Below, piece after piece: positions 15,049 to 23,256 of a stretch of 64,000 bases of DNA (position 1 is the first letter of the stretch; the number at the start of each line of letters is the position of its first letter). Origin of the DNA: CAWHMS01 sp963830495 (GTDB lineage: Bacteria > Actinomycetota > Actinomycetes > Propionibacteriales > Nocardioidaceae). The translations under genes were made by a program, and so were the position numbers. The notes below the pieces were generated by a model. The model was not told where the DNA came from. It made no database searches and worked only from the letters and a program-made list of their open reading frames with translations. The DNA lies in assembly GCA_963830495.1 (NCBI GenBank), contig CAWHMS010000004.1, forward strand, positions 186,001 to 250,000. The letters run 5' to 3'.

Positions 15049-16268
15049 TGACTGCTCCTCCCGCCGGCTCGGAGGCAGCCGAGGCGAGCGAGGCCGGTGT
15101 CGTGCGTCCCTTCGCCGGGCGGCTCGTGACACCCGACTGGGCCGCGCGGGTGGCTTCGCCCATGCTCGACACGCTAGGCCCGGACGACCGGTCGCGACTC
15201 CTGAAGCAGGAGCCGAGCTCCTGGCTGCAGGTGGCCAGCACGCCCGACTCCGCGGAGCTCGGCGACCCTCCACGCGGGCTCGCCGCGCTCCACCACCTGC
15301 TCGACGCAGGGGCCTACGACGAGTCGCGGCGGGGGCTCTTCGCCTACCGGATCGACGACGGGCGCGGCGTACATCTCGGCGTCGTCGCCGGCGTCGACGC
15401 CGCCGCCTTCGTGACCGGTCGGGTCCGAGGTCACGAGGCCGTGCAGCCGGAGAGAGTCGCGGCGGTCATGCAGCACTTCGCCCAGGTGCCGGCGCAGTCC
15501 GAGCTCGTCGCACTGCTGCATCCCGGGGACACCGACATCGAGGCGATCACCGCGCGAGCGTGTCAGACGCCGCCAGCGCTCGACTTCCGAACGGCCGACG
15601 GGCTGCGCCAGGTCGTGTGGCGGGTTGCAGACGCGGATGCGGATGCGCTCGCCCGCCTGCTCGGAGCACAGCCGCTGTACGTCGCCGACGGGCACCACCG
15701 GGTGGCGGCCTCGCTGCGCAGCTGGGAGCAGGCCGGCCGGCCGGAGGGGACGAGCATCCCCTGCGTGCTCTACCCGCCGTCCGGACTGCGGCTGGAGGCG
15801 TTTCACCGGCGCGTGGTAGGCCCGGTCGACGGCAGCCGTCTCGTCACCGCGCTGCAGACCGGATTCGCCGTCACGAGTGCGGATCCGGCCCCGGTGCCCG
15901 GCCGAGTGGCGGTGTACGTCGACCAGGCGTGGCACACCGTGCAGCTACCCGAGGTCACCATCGCGGGCGCGCCGGGAGCCGTTGGCGTGGCGGGCCTGGA
16001 CGTGGTGCGGCTGCATCGCGACGTACTCGAACCACTGCTGGGCATCGCGGCGGCAGGCGATCCGCGGGTGGAGACGGTGCCGGCGACCGTGCCACTGTCG
16101 GTGCTGGTCGAACGCTGCGACACCGACAAAGGGGCACTATTCGCGCTGGCCCCGCCGACCGTTGCGCAGCTGGTGGATGTCGCGGACCGCGGCGAGGTGA
16201 TGATGGCCAAGTCGACGTTCTTCGAGCCGAAGCCACAGGCCGGGATCTTCCTCCAACAGCTGACCTGA
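15048..16268 (+). CDS. DUF1015 family protein
   Basis: A 406-residue DUF1015 protein. Family signatures are present: YVADGHHRVAAS (about residues 208-219) and the C-terminal MMAKSTFFEPKPQAGIFLQQL. N-terminal ~20 residues are Ala/Glu-rich and likely disordered. DUF1015 genes neighbour serA/serC in clostridia and other bacteria. A role in serine metabolism is inferred from context and from the ADGHHR pocket, not from chemistry proven here. Start TGATG overlaps serA by one base, so expression is coupled. A long hairpin (16301-16344) follows. Confidence 0.85.
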   Translation: MTAPPAGSEAAEASEAGVVRPFAGRLVTPDWAARVASPMLDTLGPDDRSRLLKQEPSSWLQVASTPDSAELGDPPRGLAALHHLLDAGAYDESRRGLFAYRIDDGRGVHLGVVAGVDAAAFVTGRVRGHEAVQPERVAAVMQHFAQVPAQSELVALLHPGDTDIEAITARACQTPPALDFRTADGLRQVVWRVADADADALARLLGAQPLYVADGHHRVAASLRSWEQAGRPEGTSIPCVLYPPSGLRLEAFHRRVVGPVDGSRLVTALQTGFAVTSADPAPVPGRVAVYVDQAWHTVQLPEVTIAGAPGAVGVAGLDVVRLHRDVLEPLLGIAAAGDPRVETVPATVPLSVLVERCDTDKGALFALAPPTVAQLVDVADRGEVMMAKSTFFEPKPQAGIFLQQLT

Positions 16269-16300
16269 CTGGCTGACCTGGCCGGCCGACCTGATCCGTT

Positions 16301-16344
16301 GGATCCGACTCTCGACCGGCCATGACCGGCTCAGCGTCGGATCC
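16301..16344. repeat. Long hairpin element, copy 2
   Basis: Outer 9-bp stem GGATCCGAC/GTCGGATCC plus an inner CCGG-based stem, loop with CATG. Same arm sequence and layout as 1804-1845. Sits 33 nt after the DUF1015 stop; a terminator-like or mobile palindromic element. Confidence 0.7.
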
Positions 16345-16360
16345 TTCAGCGCAGGGACCG

Positions 16361-16366
16361 TAGGCT
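16361..16366 (+). promoter_or_regulatory. predicted -10 of leaderless lipoprotein gene
   Basis: TAGGCT, 6 nt before the GTG start at 16373; no ribosome-binding site is possible in so short a leader. Confidence 0.45.
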
Positions 16367-16372
16367 GGTGGT

Positions 16373-17671
16373 GTGCTTCGTCGAGTGGTGCTGTTGCTGG
16401 CAGCCGGGTGTCTCGTGCTGGCGTCCTGCTCGTCCGACGGCGACGACGCGGCCGCTCCCGCTGACGCCGACGGTGCGGCGACGACCCCCGCCGCCGGCGG
16501 CACCGACCAGGCAGCGCCAGGGGACGACGGAGGCGACGGCCACGGCCGGCACGGGAGTCATGGAAACCATGGGGACCAGCAGGGCCACGGCGGGCACGGC
16601 AGCCACAGCGGTGCCGGCCCGGCACCCAAGCCCGCCCCGCTGCGGCCGGGGGAGCGGTTCGTCGAGCTGGCCATGCCCGAGTCCTACACACCGTCTGCAC
16701 CGTATGGCGAGGGCACCGACGACTATCGGTGCTTCCTGCTCGACCCCGCGCTGGCCGACGAGCAGTTCGTCACCGGTGTCGACGTACTGCCCGGCAACCC
16801 CGAGGTCGTCCACCACGTCATCCTGTTCCGCGTGCCGCCCGGGCAGGTGGCCCAGGCCGAGCAGCAGGACGCATCGGAGGACGGCCAGGGCTGGACCTGC
16901 TTCGGCGGCACCGGGCTCGCCTCGCAGCTCGGCGGCGACCTCGATGCCGCCCCGTGGATCGGCGCCTGGGCACCCGGCGGTGGCGAGTCGGTGATGGCTG
17001 GCGACATCGGCATCCCGCTCGAGCCTGGCAGCCAGATCATCATGCAGGTGCACTACAACCTGCTGGCCGGAGCGGCCCCCGACGTCTCCAGTGCCAAGCT
17101 GCGGATGGCACCGGGCGACGCAGACCTGGCTCCGCTCGAGACGATGCTGTTGCCGGCGCCGGTGGAGCTGCCGTGTCGGCCGGCCCACAACGACGGCCCG
17201 CTCTGCGAGCGCCAGGCCGCTGTCTCCGACGTGATCGAGCGCTTCGGGAGCGGGTCGGGGTGGATGGTCTCCGGGCTGCAGCTGCTGTGCGGAGGCGCCA
17301 CCAGCGCACCCCGGGCCGGAGAGGTGCAGCAGTGCGACCGACCGGTGACCGGCTCGATGACGGTGCGCGCCGTGGCAGGGCACATGCATCTGCTCGGGCG
17401 CGAGATCTCGATCGAGCTCAACCCCGGCCAGCCCGAGGCTCGCACGCTGCTGGACATTCCGGTGTGGAACTTCGACGACCAGGGCGCGACCCCACTGCGC
17501 AAGCCCGCGAAGGTCGAGCCGGGTGACACCGTGCGGGTGACCTGCCGGCACAGCCAGCAGCTGCGGGACGTGCTGCCGGCCTTCGACGGACAACCAGACC
17601 GGTACGTCGTCTGGGGTGACGGCACGACCGACGAGATGTGTCTCGGGATCGCGCTGGTGACCAGGCCCTGA
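16373..17671 (+). CDS. copper type II monooxygenase-like lipoprotein
   Basis: A 432-residue exported protein: signal peptide with lipobox LASC (Cys about 19), a disordered linker with a Gly/His-rich tract (about 58-88, repeated HG/GHG), then a domain resembling the ascorbate-dependent copper type II monooxygenases (PHM/DBH fold). Candidate copper ligands are the HH in NPEVVHHVILF, His in MQVHYN, and the His pair in GHMHLLGREI. Paired Cys residues (SCRP, CRH, CGG) fit the fold's disulfides. It probably sits on the outer face of the membrane and binds Cu; substrate unknown. The His-rich stretch could capture metal. Confidence 0.8.
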   Translation: MLRRVVLLLAAGCLVLASCSSDGDDAAAPADADGAATTPAAGGTDQAAPGDDGGDGHGRHGSHGNHGDQQGHGGHGSHSGAGPAPKPAPLRPGERFVELAMPESYTPSAPYGEGTDDYRCFLLDPALADEQFVTGVDVLPGNPEVVHHVILFRVPPGQVAQAEQQDASEDGQGWTCFGGTGLASQLGGDLDAAPWIGAWAPGGGESVMAGDIGIPLEPGSQIIMQVHYNLLAGAAPDVSSAKLRMAPGDADLAPLETMLLPAPVELPCRPAHNDGPLCERQAAVSDVIERFGSGSGWMVSGLQLLCGGATSAPRAGEVQQCDRPVTGSMTVRAVAGHMHLLGREISIELNPGQPEARTLLDIPVWNFDDQGATPLRKPAKVEPGDTVRVTCRHSQQLRDVLPAFDGQPDRYVVWGDGTTDEMCLGIALVTRP

Positions 17672-17757
17672 TGGTGGCCGACTAGCCCCCGCGACCTCGA
17701 CCAACCGGGTATGTCCGTATCGTCCGTTGGTGCGATGGACTGTCCGGCTTGCGGCCC

Positions 17758-17763
17758 TAGGAT
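17758..17763 (+). promoter_or_regulatory. predicted -10 of leaderless ATP-binding protein gene
   Basis: TAGGAT, 7 nt before the GTG at 17771; used to choose that start over the frame opening at 17711. Confidence 0.45.
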
Positions 17764-17770
17764 CGAGAGC

Positions 17771-18754
17771 GTGTCGGAACCGGGGGGTCATCTGAACCAG
17801 CAGCGGGTCCGCTTCGTGGCGGAGCCGCTGAGCGTGCCGGTCGCGCGACGATTCGTCACCGACAGTGTCACCGGCTCTGGGCTGCCCGATCTCGCCGAGG
17901 ACGCTGCCCTCCTGGTCAGTGAGCTGTCCGCCAACGCGGCGCTGCACAGCGGCAGCCGGTACTTCGAGGTCCTGGTGCAGGCCTGGTCGTCCTCGGTCCG
18001 GATCGGCGTCTGCGATGACGGATCCGCGGTGGCGGTGGCAGCCCGGCGCAGCCGGCTGATCGATCGGCACGACGAACGCGTGGACGACGTGCCCGTCTTC
18101 GACGTACACGACCTCGAGTCCACCACCGGGCGCGGGCTGGTCATCGTGTCGGCCCTCGCGGATCGCTGGGGTGTCGAGGACACCGACGAGGGCAAGCTGG
18201 TGTGGGGAGAGCTCACCGTCGCCGCTCGGACCACCGACGGTGCACCGCGCGCAGTGGCCGGGTCGGCGTCCGCACCGGTCGAGACGCTCGGGCCGCTCGA
18301 ACCACCTGCGTCGTGGCGCCGGGTCCAGCTCGTCGACCTGCCGGTCCGGTTGAGCCACGAGTTCGACCAGCACGTGCAGGACCTGGTCCGCGAGCTCCAG
18401 CTGATCCAGCACGGTGACGCGGAGTGGACCACGGAGATGGCCTCGCTCATCGAGGGCCTCATCGGACGCCACATAGGCTCGTGGCGGTTGAGCCAGTCGG
18501 TGGTCGAGCAGGGTCTGCTCGAGGGCCGGGACCACGTGACGCTCGACCTGACGGTGCCCGAGCACGCGGCGGCAGACGCGATCATGCTGAAGGAGGCGCT
18601 CGATCTCACCGACCGGCTGTGCGAGCGCAACGAACTGCTGATGCTGGCCGCCACACCCGAGATCCGCTGGCTGCGCGCCTGGATGACGGCGGAGTTCGTG
18701 GGGCAGATCCGGGAGGGCCGCGCCCCGGTGGCCTGGGGCGCCCGCACCAGCTGA
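17771..18754 (+). CDS. RsbW-like ATP-binding protein (HATPase_c) with extra C-terminal domain
   Basis: A 327-residue protein. The N-terminal ~145 residues are a GHKL ATPase of anti-sigma-factor kinase type: N-box LVSELSANAALHSGS, DDGS, and GRGLVIVSALADRWG. There is no histidine-kinase H-box, so it is not a sensor kinase. The C-terminal ~180 residues form an all-helical domain I do not recognise (DLPVRLSHEFDQHVQDLVRE). Similar actinobacterial proteins partner with STAS antagonists or PP2C phosphatases, none of which is adjacent. Cytosolic; the role in stress or sigma-factor control is inference. Confidence 0.78.
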   Translation: MSEPGGHLNQQRVRFVAEPLSVPVARRFVTDSVTGSGLPDLAEDAALLVSELSANAALHSGSRYFEVLVQAWSSSVRIGVCDDGSAVAVAARRSRLIDRHDERVDDVPVFDVHDLESTTGRGLVIVSALADRWGVEDTDEGKLVWGELTVAARTTDGAPRAVAGSASAPVETLGPLEPPASWRRVQLVDLPVRLSHEFDQHVQDLVRELQLIQHGDAEWTTEMASLIEGLIGRHIGSWRLSQSVVEQGLLEGRDHVTLDLTVPEHAAADAIMLKEALDLTDRLCERNELLMLAATPEIRWLRAWMTAEFVGQIREGRAPVAWGARTS

Positions 18755-18801
18755 GCCTCCGTGCGTCGACCGAGTGCCGCTGCGGCCCGACGAAACGCTT
18801 C

Positions 18802-20208
18802 TCAGCGCCGCGAGACGAGGTCGGCGCCCTTCGCCAGCGTGTTCGCCGCACCCGCCCGGCCGGCCTTCTCCAAGCGGTCGGCGAGGTGGTAGGCCCGGTA
18901 CAGCCCACGAATGCCCAGCCATCGGGCCGGCTCGGGCTCCCAGCGCCGTACCCGGCGGCCGACCCAGGGCAAGGTCACCAGCTCGGTGTCGCGGACGAGC
19001 ACCAGATCGGCCAGGGTGCGCCCGGCCAGGTTGGTCGCCGTGACGCCGTGTCCCACGTAGCCCCCTGCCCAGCCGATCCCCGTCGCTCGGTCGAGCCCCA
19101 CAGTCGCGCACCAGTCCCGCGGCACCCCCAGCACGCCGGACCAGGCGTGCTCGAGGCCGACTGCCTTCGTGGCCGGCAGCAGCCTCAGCAGGGTGGCGCG
19201 CAGCTCGTCGATGGCCCGCTCGTACGTCCGGCCCGCGTCGTCCCAACGCGAGCCGTAGCGGTAGGGCACCCCGCGACCACCGATCGCGATCCGGCCGTCG
19301 GCAGTGCGCTGGGCGTAGACGTAGACATGTGCCTCGTCGCCCAGCAGTATCGGCTCGCGCCACCCGATCTGCTCCCAGGCCTCTGGCGGCAGCGGCTCCG
19401 TGACGACCATGGTGCTGTTGAGCGGCACCCAGGTACGGCGGAGACCGCGGACTCCCGCGGTGTATCCCTCGAGCGCGCGGATCACGTACGGCGCACGCAC
19501 GGTGCCGTGACTGGTCCTGACCAGACCCGCCTCGATCTCCAGCACCGGGGTCTCCTCGTAGATCGTCACGCCGCCCCGCTCGACGGCTGCGGCGAGGCCG
19601 CGAGCGAGCTTGGCAGGATGGATCCGCGCGCAGTGCGGGGTCCAGGTGCCACCGACCGCTCCCGCGACCGCCACGCGTGAGCGCAGCTCGGCGCCGTCGA
19701 GCTCGACCAGGTCGTCAGGCCCCCAGCCGAACGACCGGAGCTCGGCAGTACCGGCGTCGAGCCGCCGTCGCTGGGCATCGTCGGTGGCGACTCGTAGCTG
19801 GCCATGGCGCGCCAGGTCCGCGTCGATGTCCTCGCGGACCAGCACCTCCGCGACCTCGTCGACCCCGGCAAACATGGTGCGCTGCATCCGCACAGCCTCG
19901 GCGTGGCCGTGCGACGCGGCGTAGCGGTCGAGGTCCCCGGGGGCGGCGGCCATCAGCCAACCCCCGTTGCGACCGGAGGCGCCGAAGCCGGCGAACTCCT
20001 TCTCGAGTACGACGATCCGCAGGTCCGGCTGGGCCCGCTTGAGGTAGTACGCGGTCCACAGTCCCGTGAAGCCGGCGCCGACGATCACGACATCCGCCTC
20101 GTCGTCCCAGGGCAGTGGCGCGCGGCTCTCCGGGTAGCCCAGACTGCGGTGCCACCAGGAGACCCCGCCGTTGACGAAGGTCGGGGTGCGCCTCAGGTCG
20201 GTTGTCAC
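18802..20208 (-). CDS. FAD-dependent amine/amino-acid oxidase (DadA-like)
   Basis: A 468-residue DAO-superfamily flavoenzyme. The FAD-binding Rossmann motif is VVIVGAGFTGLWTAYYL (about 43-59), then EKEFAGFGASGRNGGW, the motif typical of the gamma-glutamylputrescine oxidase/PuuB-like group. A C-terminal glycine-rich FAD contact (GIGWAGGYVGHGVTATNLAGR) is present. It would oxidise a secondary or primary amine to an imine with FAD. GTG start at 20208 with a strong GAAGGAG site; the open frame 17 codons further upstream lacks one. Divergent from the xylulokinase gene. Confidence 0.87.
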   Translation of the reverse strand: MTTDLRRTPTFVNGGVSWWHRSLGYPESRAPLPWDDEADVVIVGAGFTGLWTAYYLKRAQPDLRIVVLEKEFAGFGASGRNGGWLMAAAPGDLDRYAASHGHAEAVRMQRTMFAGVDEVAEVLVREDIDADLARHGQLRVATDDAQRRRLDAGTAELRSFGWGPDDLVELDGAELRSRVAVAGAVGGTWTPHCARIHPAKLARGLAAAVERGGVTIYEETPVLEIEAGLVRTSHGTVRAPYVIRALEGYTAGVRGLRRTWVPLNSTMVVTEPLPPEAWEQIGWREPILLGDEAHVYVYAQRTADGRIAIGGRGVPYRYGSRWDDAGRTYERAIDELRATLLRLLPATKAVGLEHAWSGVLGVPRDWCATVGLDRATGIGWAGGYVGHGVTATNLAGRTLADLVLVRDTELVTLPWVGRRVRRWEPEPARWLGIRGLYRAYHLADRLEKAGRAGAANTLAKGADLVSRR

Positions 20209-20325
20209 GTGTGCTCCTTCGGCGCCAGTGCTCCTCGAGTTGGGTCCAGCATCGCCCATCTTGCCTGCCCGGCCGACGCACTACGGTGGCGACAGTCGCT
20301 CACCCTCCCTCGACAGGTGCTTTTC

Positions 20326-21726
20326 GTGTCCAGGTCCCGGACTCTCCTCGGCGTCGACCTCGGTACGAGCGCTCTCAAGGCCACCCTTGTCGACACCGAC
20401 GGTGCCGTCGTCGCCGAGGCAGAGGCGGCGTACGACGTCGTCAGCGGCGCGGACGGAAAGGCGGAGACCGATCCGGACCAATGGCTGGCGGCGCTGCGCA
20501 GCGCGACCCGCCGACTCGGGCAGATCCACCCCGCGGCTCCGGACGCGACCGGCTGGTCCGGTCAGATGCACGGCCTAGTGGTGGCTGACGAGGCGGGGAA
20601 GCCGCGTCGGCCCGCGATCCTCTGGCCGGACCAGCGCTCCGGCAGTGTGCTCGAGCGCTGGCGGGAGCTGCCGGCGCCAGTGCGAGCCCGGTTGTCCAAC
20701 CCGATCGTCGCGGGGATGACCGGGCCGATCCTGACGTGGCTGGCAGGGCAGCAGCCGGGCCTGCTCTTCGGTCAGGTGCGGTCGCCGAAGGACTGGCTCC
20801 GCCAACGCCTCACTGGTGACGACGCCACCGAGCGGAGCGACGCCTCCGCGACGCTGCTGTGGGACGTGTCCGCCGACGACTGGTGCACCGAGGCGCTCGC
20901 GCTCGCCGAGATCGAGAGCTCCGTCCTACCCGAGGTCGTGGGCAGCGCGGAGGTCGTCGGGGAGGCGGACTGGGCAACGAATGGTGGTGTGGTGCGGGTA
21001 CCGAGCGTGGCCGGAGGTTCCGACGCCGCCTGCGTGCTTACCTCACTCCTGGCGCTGAACGGCGCGAGCGACGCGCTGGTCGTCAACATGGGCACAGGGA
21101 TCCAGGTCCTGCGCCCTGCCGCAGACGGCTCAGCCCGGGTCGATCCGGTCACCCACCTCTACGCCGACTGCGACGGCGGTTGGTACGAGATGCTCGGGCT
21201 CCGGAACGGTGGCAGTGCCGTGGCGTGGGGGCGGGATGTGCTCGGTCTCGACCATCCCGACCTGGTCGCGGCGGCAGCCGCCGCTCCCGCTGGGTCTGCC
21301 GGTGCGACGTTCGTGCCGTTCCTCACCGGCGAGCGAGGCGGTGTGGCCGGAGCCGACTCCAGGGCAGCCTGGTGTGGACTCGACCACGCCGTGGGTCGGG
21401 GTGAGCTGGCCCGTTCCGTGCTGGAGTCGCAGGCGTTCCTGGTACGTCGGGGAGTCGAACGGATGGCGGCGTCGAGCACCGGGCCGGTGACGCTCACCGG
21501 CGGCGGCAGTCGTGACGCGTGGTTCCGTCAGCTCGTGGCCGACGTCCTCGGCCGACCGGTGCGATACGTCGCGCTGCGCAGCGCCTCGGCCGTGGGCGCG
21601 GCGGTCCTGGCGGCACGCGGGGTCGGGATCACCCTGCCGGTCCACGCGGACGTCGTCGAGCACGAGCCGGTCGACTCGGCGGCGCTGGAGGCGGCCTACG
21701 CACGCTGGCGGTCTGCGGTTGAGTGA
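20326..21726 (+). CDS. xylB: xylulokinase (FGGY family)
   Basis: A 466-residue carbohydrate kinase. Phosphate-1 motif LGVDLGTSALKA at the N-terminus, the xylulokinase-type GWSGQMHGLV, adenosine motif VTLTGGGSRDAWFRQLVADVLGRPV near the C-terminus, and ATP-binding GTGIQV. It phosphorylates D-xylulose (or a similar ketose) for the pentose phosphate pathway. GTG at 20326 chosen: AGGTG lies 6 nt upstream. The frame continues far upstream as antisense of the oxidase. No xylose isomerase or transporter is adjacent, so the exact sugar is less certain. Confidence 0.85.
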   Translation: MSRSRTLLGVDLGTSALKATLVDTDGAVVAEAEAAYDVVSGADGKAETDPDQWLAALRSATRRLGQIHPAAPDATGWSGQMHGLVVADEAGKPRRPAILWPDQRSGSVLERWRELPAPVRARLSNPIVAGMTGPILTWLAGQQPGLLFGQVRSPKDWLRQRLTGDDATERSDASATLLWDVSADDWCTEALALAEIESSVLPEVVGSAEVVGEADWATNGGVVRVPSVAGGSDAACVLTSLLALNGASDALVVNMGTGIQVLRPAADGSARVDPVTHLYADCDGGWYEMLGLRNGGSAVAWGRDVLGLDHPDLVAAAAAAPAGSAGATFVPFLTGERGGVAGADSRAAWCGLDHAVGRGELARSVLESQAFLVRRGVERMAASSTGPVTLTGGGSRDAWFRQLVADVLGRPVRYVALRSASAVGAAVLAARGVGITLPVHADVVEHEPVDSAALEAAYARWRSAVE

Positions 21727-21869
21727 GAGGTACGGCGCCGGCGGCGCACGGCTGCCCGGCATCGCCTCGCCCCGGTCGGCTCGGGCTGGAGGTCGCGATT
21801 CGGTCACCATCGCGGCGCAGTTCCATCGCGGTTGCCGGGCGGATCTGGTGGGTTGTCGGTGCCACCGGT

Positions 21870-21875
21870 GACAAT
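21870..21875 (+). promoter_or_regulatory. predicted -10 of leaderless membrane-protein gene
   Basis: GACAAT, 6 nt before ATG 21882; differs from TACAAT only at the first base. Confidence 0.35.
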
Positions 21876-21881
21876 CGCGTC

Positions 21882-22370
21882 ATGCCGCTTGCCGAGCGGG
21901 ACCACCGACCACGGCAGCAGTCGGCGTTCGTCGCCGGCGGCTGGATCATGCTGGCCAGCATCGTCTCGGCGCTCTGCGCTGCGCTGGCCCTCCCGGCCAC
22001 CTGGTCTGTCGCGGCTGCGGCTCGGGACGTGTTCCATCCCGAGTGGCTGCTGGCGGCGACCTTGGTCGTCTTTGCCGTCCAGCGTGCCGCTCGGGCGTGC
22101 TGGTGGTGCGCCCTGCCCGCCGTCGTACTGCCCGGTGCCCAGCTCGTGTACGTCGTCGGCGCGGCACAGCAGCGGCTGGAGGCGGTGCACGTCGACGCCA
22201 CCATGACGCCGTGGTTCGCGGTCGTCGTGGTCCAAGTGACGCTCCTCTGCGCCGCCGTGCTCCCGTCGGCGTCTGCGAGCTACCGCGACCGCCGATGGAG
22301 TCGCTTCATGCGTCGGCGGCTGGGTCCGCGCGAAGCCGGCATCCTCTCCGACCTCGACCACGTGGGGTAG
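21882..22370 (+). CDS. hypothetical integral membrane protein
   Basis: A 162-residue protein with about four hydrophobic helices (around residues 16-42, 50-66, 70-90 and 110-128) and a basic, cytosolic-looking C-terminus (YRDRRWSRFMRRRLGPRE). I do not recognise the family. The ATG at 21882 is chosen because it begins the hydrophobic protein and follows a GACAAT -10-like element by 6 nt; the longer frame from 21723 adds Arg/Pro-rich sequence. It lies between xylB and a secreted protein gene, all on the same strand but with gaps. Confidence 0.6.
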   Translation: MPLAERDHRPRQQSAFVAGGWIMLASIVSALCAALALPATWSVAAAARDVFHPEWLLAATLVVFAVQRAARACWWCALPAVVLPGAQLVYVVGAAQQRLEAVHVDATMTPWFAVVVVQVTLLCAAVLPSASASYRDRRWSRFMRRRLGPREAGILSDLDHVG

Positions 22371-22451
22371 CAGTCATTCTGCTGGGCAGGCAACCGAATC
22401 CATCACTGCTGCGTCCTCGGAGGAGCAAGCCACTACTCATTGGGGGGAATC

Positions 22452-23018
22452 ATGAAGGCAAACAATCGACTCCGACTCCGCAGGTCTGCCGTCGCGGCCC
22501 TCGCCGCCGCCATGGCGGTGCCGCTGGGCGTCGCGGCCTCGCTGCCGGCGCAGGCCGCGACCAAGACGTTCGCCGACGCCAAGGGCGACATGGACTCGGG
22601 CAACGACCTGCTGCGCGTCAAGGTGAGGAACGAGGATCGGATCCGGCTGGTTGCCAAGCACGACAACCTGACTCGGCAGTCCGGCGGCGGTATCGCTTGG
22701 TTCATCGACGTCAACTCGGATCGCAGGGGACCGGAGTTCCGGATCGCCGGCGGACTGACGGCGGCCGGCACCGACTGGAACATCCTGCGCGTGCGGCGCT
22801 GGCACGTGGTCGGGGACCAGATCTCGTGCTTCTCGAATCTGGATCTCGCCCCCCGCGCCGATACGTCGAGCTTCGTGCTCGGCCGGGCATGCGTCGGCGG
22901 GCACCAGGGCCGTATCCGCGTCTCTGTCGAGGCGTCGGACTCCGACCAGTCCGGCGACGTGTTCCGCGACTTCGTGCCGGCGCGGCACGCGTTCACCGGC
23001 TGGGCCAAGCGCGGCTGA
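22452..23018 (+). CDS. secreted hypothetical protein
   Basis: A 188-residue protein with a Sec signal peptide: basic start (MKANNRLRLRRS), hydrophobic AVAALAAAMAVPLGVAASL and a likely AQA cleavage near residue 37. The mature part (from about 38) is beta-rich and charged (TKTFADAKGDMDSGNDLLRVKVRNE), with two Cys that may form a disulfide. Family unknown. The ATG at 22452 follows GGGGGG, a strong site. A perfect terminator hairpin follows at 23059-23086. Confidence 0.72.
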   Translation: MKANNRLRLRRSAVAALAAAMAVPLGVAASLPAQAATKTFADAKGDMDSGNDLLRVKVRNEDRIRLVAKHDNLTRQSGGGIAWFIDVNSDRRGPEFRIAGGLTAAGTDWNILRVRRWHVVGDQISCFSNLDLAPRADTSSFVLGRACVGGHQGRIRVSVEASDSDQSGDVFRDFVPARHAFTGWAKRG

Positions 23019-23058
23019 GCGTAATCGGCTACGCAGGTCCTGCCTGGCAGCCGTCAGC

Positions 23059-23086
23059 GAGCCCCGGGGAACCGTCCCCGGGGCTC
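23059..23086 (+). terminator. intrinsic-type terminator hairpin
   Basis: GAGCCCCGGGG-aaccgt-CCCCGGGGCTC, 11 perfect base pairs, 41 nt after the secreted-protein stop. No U-tract, as usual in high-GC genomes. Confidence 0.75.
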
Positions 23087-23105
23087 GGTGCGTCGGCCTC
23101 GATCG

Positions 23106-23189
23106 TCAGGGTCGCCGGCGACCCCGAAGCAGCGCCACCAGGGCAATGACCACGACAACGACGACCACGATGATCAGCACAGTTCTCAT
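23106..23189 (-). CDS. tiny single-helix membrane peptide (27 aa)
   Basis: A 27-residue ORF: MRT, then VLIIVVVVVVVIALVALL (18 hydrophobic residues, seven consecutive Val), then RGRRRP. One transmembrane helix with a strongly basic tail, which is the expected form of a C-in membrane microprotein. Upstream Shine-Dalgarno is weak. It lies 67 nt after the large hydrolase gene on the same strand. The Val run may simply reflect repeated GTC/GTG codons, so support is limited. Confidence 0.4.
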   Translation of the reverse strand: MRTVLIIVVVVVVVIALVALLRGRRRP

Positions 23190-23256
23190 GACCGGGGCAA
23201 TGCCCGAAATCGGGGTGAACTATGCGTGATCGGGCTGCTACGACGGCGGCGTCGCG

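Noticed and set aside
16346..19363. 1005-codon open frame on the minus strand
   Set aside because: Antisense shadow of the monooxygenase and RsbW-like genes; composition is Arg/Pro/Gly-rich with no domain.
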